Positions 7,104 through 11,714 of a stretch of 11,714 bases of DNA are shown here, in pieces. Numbering within the stretch: position 1 is the first letter of the stretch; each line of letters opens with the position of its first letter. The notes beneath the pieces are model-generated. The model was not told where the DNA came from, did not search any database, and saw nothing but the letters and a program-made list of their open reading frames with translations. The DNA lies in assembly GCA_009733575.1 (NCBI GenBank), contig ML770291.1:1-11714 (forward strand), read 5' to 3'. The position numbers were made by a program, and so were the translations under genes. The stretch is from Gymnopus androsaceus JB14 (lineage: Eukaryota; Basidiomycota; Agaricomycetes; Agaricales; Omphalotaceae).

Positions 7104-8295
7104 TTAAGGATGATTATCAAAGATATGAGGCGCGTGAATCTTCCAATCCTTCACCGTAACATTTGATAGCTTCAAAGCGATGATTGCATTAGTCCTCACC
7201 ATAAATGGGGTGTTCCATCGGATCAGCCTCCATGTACCTGTAGGCGCGATGTATCGATCAATAGAAGAGGTCGATTTTAACCCCAGTGGACCCAATTGTT
7301 TCACCAAATGCTCCAACGTTATGAGTGATCCAGAGGCTACAGGCAGCTTGACTTCAATCGGGTGGATGCTCTGGACGTCGCTGTTGATCTGGAAAGCGCG
7401 TCAGTGGAGCAGAAAATATTATTATCTTCAAAATGGTTTACCTTGGTGAAGACATACAAAATTACCGGCGTGCGGGCATCAGCCTTGGATCTAATTAATT
7501 GCTCGACTTCATCCTTATCACTACTGACAGGTGAACTAGACATCGCGTTCGCAATAATTCTGTCCCGCTGAGCCTTTGAGCCAGCGTCTCCCATGCGTTT
7601 AGATGCTGCGCGTGAGGTGGCAGGGGAAGAGTTCAGTGTAACCCGCTCTGCCAGTATACGCTGATAGTTGGGATAGTTGAAGACACCAGGCCCGACGTCA
7701 ATGATTTCGATATCAGAGTCATCCTCATCATCTGAAATTTCCATTGTTGTCGAATCCGAAGATATCTGTTTGGAATGGGTAGATGTACTCGATGAGGAAG
7801 TCGCATTGCCTTTCGGACTTGATCTCGTCCTCGGAATGGGTCTAAGCATTTCGCGAGCGACGAGGAGGCTCATCAGTTCCTTATTCGATTCAAGAAAATG
7901 CCGGGGAATCTGCTTGGTATCCCATGCGAGTCGTATAAACTGGGTAGAGTTAGAGCGATATACCTGGCAAAGAGCATTAAATGTATGCTTAAATAAGAAG
8001 TTTTATCAACACACACCTTGCGGTACAGTTGACCAAGTTCACTAAAGCGCGGGTGATTTGAGCTGTTGACATTATCGCTGTCCCCTATGAATATATCCTG
8101 CTTGTTCGCACAATACTCTCCGGGATTGACAACGAGACGGCGGAAAGACATGGGCAGTCCAGCAGCACGGCGGATTTCGTGCAAGAGCTCCCTAATCCTA
8201 GCACTGTTGGCTTTGCGCTGGGACACCTTTGTGGCGACGTTAAGAACAGGATTCAAGCGCGAAGCTGGCGTTCTTGGACTGATGGTTTTGGGCAT
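7104..8295 (-). CDS. Gene B: unrecognised 361-aa protein with acidic SUMO-interaction-like motif
   Basis: Three exons, 8295-8017, 7963-7442 and 7388-7104, join with phase-0 introns of 53 bp each (donors GTGTGT and GTAAAC, acceptors TTTGCCAG and CTTTCCAG). The result is one clean 361-residue frame. Residues 1-93 are basic and helical (SQRKANSARIRELLHEIRRA) and include SFRRLVVNPGEYC. Residues 94-130 continue a likely folded part (STQFIRLAWDTKQIPRHFLE). Residues 140-240 are Ser-rich and disordered. Within them DDEDDSDIEIIDVGPG (171-186) looks like a SUMO-interacting motif, a hydrophobic IEIIDV core beside acidic residues. The C-terminal exon (268-361) appears folded, with TWRLIRWNTPF and a final VKDWKIHAPHIFD. 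No family is recognised, so function is unknown; a nuclear role is inference from the motif and basic N-terminus. The start at 8295 is the first Met. Gene A follows on the same strand; gene C is divergent. Confidence 0.78.
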
Positions 8296-8422
8296 GATGT
8301 GAGAGGTAGATGGACAGTGTGATTAGTTAATTGAATATCTCAAAGTGCAGAAACCTACCGCATTTGGGCCACCTATCAGAATACATTGTCCTCGATTATC
8401 CTGCTAAGCCTCTATTGTTCCC

Positions 8423-8446
8423 TAGTTTAAGGTCGTTGCGGACCAC
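8423..8446 (-). promoter_or_regulatory. Shared 24-bp upstream motif, copy near gene B
   Basis: Read on the minus strand it starts GTGGTCCGCAACGACCTTAA and lies about 128 bp upstream of the gene B start. It differs from the gene A copy (6937-6960) only at two adjacent central bases. It is a candidate common promoter element; a short dispersed repeat remnant is the alternative. Confidence 0.45.
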
Positions 8447-8677
8447 ACCTCATAATCTTCCTAAAAGGGCATGAGTGCGGCAGCTTTGACATTCCTGTTT
8501 CGTATGTTTGTTTCGTTCAAGTACTTTGTTTCTAATTTCTCAAATGATGGAATTTCAGCTCAGTAAGTACAGTGAGCTAACAGATGTTACTACAATAACG
8601 ACTATTCTATAGTCGCTAGTATGATATACAAGGTAACAAAGCATATTGGATTGCACCAAAGCAAGCGGAAAGCTCAC

Positions 8678-9005
8678 GGATGGCGGCCCATAACCCTTGG
8701 TGAAACACACCCTACGCATAAGCATTCGACCATAGAATCCGACCTCTGTTTCGCCAAAGATCGGTGGTGACCCTACTGCCCCGGTGCGTAGCGATCTGTG
8801 AGGAAATAATATGCAGTAATCGACCAAAAATTAGTAGCTTACCGAAGCACCCGTATGAACGCTATTCCTAGCACAGCTGCTGCGTGTATAGTCAGCCCCT
8901 GGGGAGCGAGGAAAGGAACCGGGAGTAGTAATCGAATGTTTTTTACCCTGGCCCTGTCTCTCGTTAATGCTTGGGCACCCTCTCTAGCCTCGCACGCAGT
9001 ACCTG
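8678..9005 (-). other. Possible exons of an unrecognised minus-strand gene
   Basis: Signals on the minus strand define an exon at 8795-8678, bounded by acceptor CCTCACAG and donor GTGAGC. It is preceded by a 47-bp intron (8796-8842) with donor GTAAGC and branch-like CTACTAAT. The frame runs through from an upstream open stretch (about 9005-8843) containing a hydrophobic segment LTIHAAAVLGIAFIRVL and then GFYGRMLMRRVCFTKGYGPP. Downstream of 8678 the frame meets a stop soon after the best acceptor (CATACTAG, ending at 8616). No initiator Met or 5' exon could be fixed and no family is recognised. It may be a truncated gene or remnant. A 79-residue plus-strand frame (8855-9094) overlaps it, so even the strand is not certain. 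Confidence 0.25.
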
Positions 9006-9269
9006 CTCATGAGGTTTTAGCGGGGCAATGTGAGGGAGGGGTTGGGTTGCAGGTCAATGTCGGCGACGGTGGTTTCTTGATGAAGGCAGAGTAGGATCGG
9101 TAAAGTGTTGTTCATCCCGAATCAAAGCCGACCGAAGTATCTTTTCAGCAGGAGAGCTTCGTGTGAGTGGACGTCGATAGGTGTGTAGAAATGGTAGGTT
9201 TCGCGTTCCAGCCATATGGCCGCTGGGTACCTGGAAGCGACAGCGCCAGTGAGTGGGCGGCTGGAGGGA

Positions 9270-9472
9270 GCGATGTCGAAGTTCGGGAGAGAGCAGCAAA
9301 TAGGGTGACGTAATGCTGGGGAGTGACTGATAGCGCTGGCAGCCGAGGAGTTGGATGCGCCATCGACCCCGTGGTTCGATGGCGCATCCAACTCCTCGGC
9401 TGCCAGCGCTATCAGTCACTCCCCGCGTTATGTCACACTTTTTCATTTTTCTTTCCCGAACTTCAACGTCGC
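9270..9472. repeat. Large inverted repeat with 49-bp perfect arms
   Basis: Positions 9318-9366 and 9376-9424 are exact reverse complements (49 bp) around a 9-bp spacer, CCCCGTGGT. Beyond the perfect arms similarity continues with gaps: GCGATGTCGAAGTTCGGGA at 9270-9288 matches the reverse of 9454-9472 at 17 of 19 positions. Each arm read outward from the axis begins ATGGCGCATCCAACTCCTCG, so a Met-started frame (MAHPTPRLPALSVTP) opens in both directions. The repeat lies about 220 bp upstream of the start of gene C. It may be a duplicated 5' gene end, a fold-back element, or a symmetrical promoter; no target duplication was recognised. Confidence 0.85.
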
Positions 9473-9693
9473 CAATGTAAGTACTTTCCCCCCTTTGTTT
9501 GCAGTAGCGTATTATTAGTTAAAATGATTTTTGACACTGTCTGAATGATTGGAAGGGCTTAAGGCCCAAAAATGTGTTAAAACACGCTGAAAAAAGTGAA
9601 AAATACGGGGAGACACTACGTCGGATGGATGGACTTGTTCTCCGTGTACCAGGCTAATCAAAAACTCCGATTAGATCCAGTTCCACGACCTCG

Positions 9694-11714
9694 ATGGCAA
9701 GCAGCTCGTCTTCTCGGACTCAAGATGTCGAGCATTCCGCGGTATGTTTGTTCACATCTGTATATCTGTTTTACCTACTCACGATACTTCCTAAGCTGTC
9801 TCGCTCAATATTGGTCGATATCGAAGCTGAAGAATCCGACGCTCTTGACGATGAATTATCCGAATCAGACGACGAAACCACCGCAGCTGAACGCGCGCGC
9901 CAGGCCGCTGAAAGCGTACCTCTCCGGAGACACGATCACGTAGACGGCGTGCTACTAGTTGCAAATGCTTGGGAGAAGTTTGCAGTCGAGCACGACCAGA
10001 GAATGCATGACGGAAATGTCGAAAGACCGTCACGGAAGAGCGGTAAACGAAAAGCGGATCCTCCAGCTGTGCCATCTCTTCCTCGTAAACGCGCTCGAGC
10101 AAAATCCCCATCTCCACCGCCCAACACATTCCGGGAAAAAGTGCAGACGGCGAAGGGAACTTATGTCATTTACCTTCCAGAGATTCCTGGGGAAAATGAG
10201 TTACAGCGGCAAACACGCATCTATGATGCTTCCGAACCTATCATAGCTGCTGTTGATCAAGAAGTAGTCGCTGAAATGATTGCGAACCGACGTTCCGCTC
10301 CAGCAGCCTCCGGCGCCAATCCTACACCTCAACAGTCGGTTCCTGCACACTCCTCTTCCATTTCCACCGCTCCAGCAGCTCCGATCGATGAGGAATGGAC
10401 TGGCGGAGCTCCCACGCTCACTAGCGCTCCAACTCCACGTCCTCGTTCGCTTCACTCCTGCTTCCGAGCTCATTCAACGTCACCCGTGTTACCTAACGAT
10501 ATGATAGTGGACCGTCAATCTCCCAGTGATAGTTCTCCTTCACCTTCTAACGATATGAGCATTGACGAGCAACGTCATACACCTCAAGTCTCCAGCTTGT
10601 AGGTCGCACTATATCGTTAATTCAAGTTTAGGTTTTCTAATAATTTTGATTTAAAGTGATCCCCGGATAATCCAAGGGTGGACAATCGTGAAGAGGATGC
10701 TGACAGACCCCGAGCTGTCGCTCCCCAAGGCACGAGAACAGGTCCAGAAGCTCTTTGGCGGCGAGCCCGAGAAGGATATATGGGCCATGCTCAACAAAAT
10801 AAACGACTTGGATCCCGATCAGTTTGAGGAAACGAAAAGCGCGATCGACAAGGAAGTCGAGGACAGGTTGGCTCTAGCAAAGGATGCGGATGTGGAGATT
10901 CAGTCTCCGTCTGCCAATGTAACCGTGGAGGAAGGCCAATCCGAAGAAGCACGGAGGCGCTCAGCACGTCTAGAGGCACAGCTACGGGAGCAGCAACTCC
11001 TTGCACGATGGGTAACAGGGGACTCGAATCCTGCTGTCAACCCCCCGGATTACCAGGTTTTCAGTGTAGCATGTCGGGTAGGTTGCGTTTGTGTAGTTAT
11101 TCTTTTCTTCGTTCTGACTCTTATTAATGAAGCGAGGCAGCGAGCTCGACACATTCGACAAGATATCGGCTGATATTGAGGCTGGTAGAGTTCATGCCAG
11201 TGTCCTCCGTTGTGTATTCAAATCTCGATATCCGGGACGCATCTACATCCAAGCGTATAGCATGTTGCCCAAGCATACGAAGCTTGCTGGCTATTTGCGA
11301 ACTGTACCAGGCCTTCTCTATCGACACCTCTTCAAAACCAGCTTCCCCAATGAAAACGCATGGTCCCAGCGGAATCAAAAAGTCAAACGACAGCCACCGC
11401 CAGTGTTGAAAGCGCATGATCTAGCCATGCCCATACACATGCGCGTTGAGAACGTTTCTTTTGATGACAATGCTATAGAAATTGCGACTGAAGCAAACAT
11501 TCTGAATGCGAACGATGCTTTGCCCACAGTTCCTCAAATGACGTTTCGGGCGGGCACCTGGGCCAAAATCAAGTCGGGTCGGTACCGAGGAGATTTGGGA
11601 TTCATTGTGAACGACGATTTCAAAGAAATTGATACTTCCACACACACCCTATTGACAGTCGTACCTCGCATCCAGCTTCCTGGCCTATCACAGGCTCGTC
11701 CTCCCAAAGCTCCT
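9694..11714 (+). CDS. Gene C: Spt5-like protein with NGN-like region and KOW motif (3' end beyond window)
   Basis: Exons 9694-9741, 9796-10598, 10657-11077 and 11133-11714 give 618 residues in one frame, still open at the window edge. Introns are 54, 58 and 55 bp; the second has branch CTAATAA, and splicing removes the stop at the end of exon 2. Residues 26-43 are acidic (EAEESDALDDELSESDDE), as in Spt5 N-termini. Residues 95-120 carry basic clusters (SGKRK, PRKRARAK), a likely nuclear signal. About 170-283 is Ser/Pro-rich and disordered; 284-415 is helical and charged. From about 419 (VFSVACRRGSELDTFDKISA, then YPGRIYIQAYSM) it resembles an NGN domain, and 564-585 (AGTWAKIKSGRYRGDLGFIV) is a KOW motif. 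Spt5 with Spt4 controls RNA polymerase II processivity. This copy is divergent, so it is more likely a lineage-specific paralog than the essential housekeeping Spt5. Further KOW repeats may lie downstream. Confidence 0.8.

Larger units (their letters stand above)
8296..9693. other. Divergent intergenic region between genes B and C
   Basis: This 1.4-kb stretch should contain the promoters of both gene B (left) and gene C (right). It holds the 24-bp motif (8423-8446), possible minus-strand exons (8678-9005), and the large inverted repeat (9270-9472). A small palindrome CGACTATTCTATAGTCG lies near 8599-8615. A GTAAGT site at 9477, just beyond the right arm of the inverted repeat, could be the donor of a 5' untranslated intron of gene C. 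Nothing else is clear. Confidence 0.5.

Noticed and set aside
9054..9446. Minus-strand 130-residue frame and its two overlapping alternatives as separate genes
   Set aside because: Three overlapping frames are open across the GC-rich inverted repeat and none connects convincingly to downstream exons or a known family.
11018..11042. tRNA T-arm-like sequence GGGACTCGAATCC
   Set aside because: No matching D-arm, anticodon arm or acceptor stem upstream; it lies inside an exon of the Spt5-like gene.
10688..11173. Separate 161-residue plus-strand gene starting at 10688
   Set aside because: A 58-bp intron (10599-10656) with a CTAATAA branch site joins this frame to the upstream one, and a second intron at 11078 leads into the NGN-like and KOW region, so it is internal to gene C.

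Overview
The window looks like nuclear DNA of a filamentous basidiomycete, probably an Agaricomycete. The protein-coding genes have many small introns (about 43-90 bp) with GT...AG borders and CTNAY-type branch points. They encode Ser/Thr/Pro-rich, partly disordered proteins, and the DNA has no bacterial signals (no Shine-Dalgarno sites or operons). The species cannot be named from the sequence alone.

The window has two compartments. Positions 1 to about 4300 are AT-rich and hold mainly non-autonomous DNA transposons and gene remnants. These are a complete 561-bp hAT-type MITE with an 8-bp target duplication (378-954), a palindromic element with an exact 84-bp zero-spacer palindrome (1378-1570), a weaker MITE candidate (1791-1982), and a decayed multi-pass membrane protein gene (about 2895-3865). 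One intron of that gene carries a complete PIF/Harbinger-type MITE with a TAA duplication (2998-3166). A block full of ACTTGAGTAAAGT-type repeats follows (3889-4268).

Positions about 4300-11714 are gene-dense. I resolved three multi-exon genes. Gene A (minus, 4329-6731, up to nine exons, about 646 aa) and gene B (minus, 7104-8295, three exons, 361 aa) are unrecognised proteins. A has a charged N-terminal module, a folded middle and a disordered basic tail; B carries an acidic SUMO-interaction-like motif. Gene C (plus, from 9694, four exons, running off the window) is an Spt5-like protein with an acidic N-terminus, a nuclear localisation signal, an NGN-like region and a KOW motif. B and C are divergent.

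Two features tie the genes together. A nearly identical 24-bp sequence lies in the same orientation upstream of both A and B, and a large inverted repeat (49-bp perfect arms, about 200 bp overall) sits between B and C. Whether A, B and C act together is inference only. A possible fragment of another minus-strand gene lies at about 8678-9005. No tRNA, rRNA, CRISPR array or autonomous transposase was seen.
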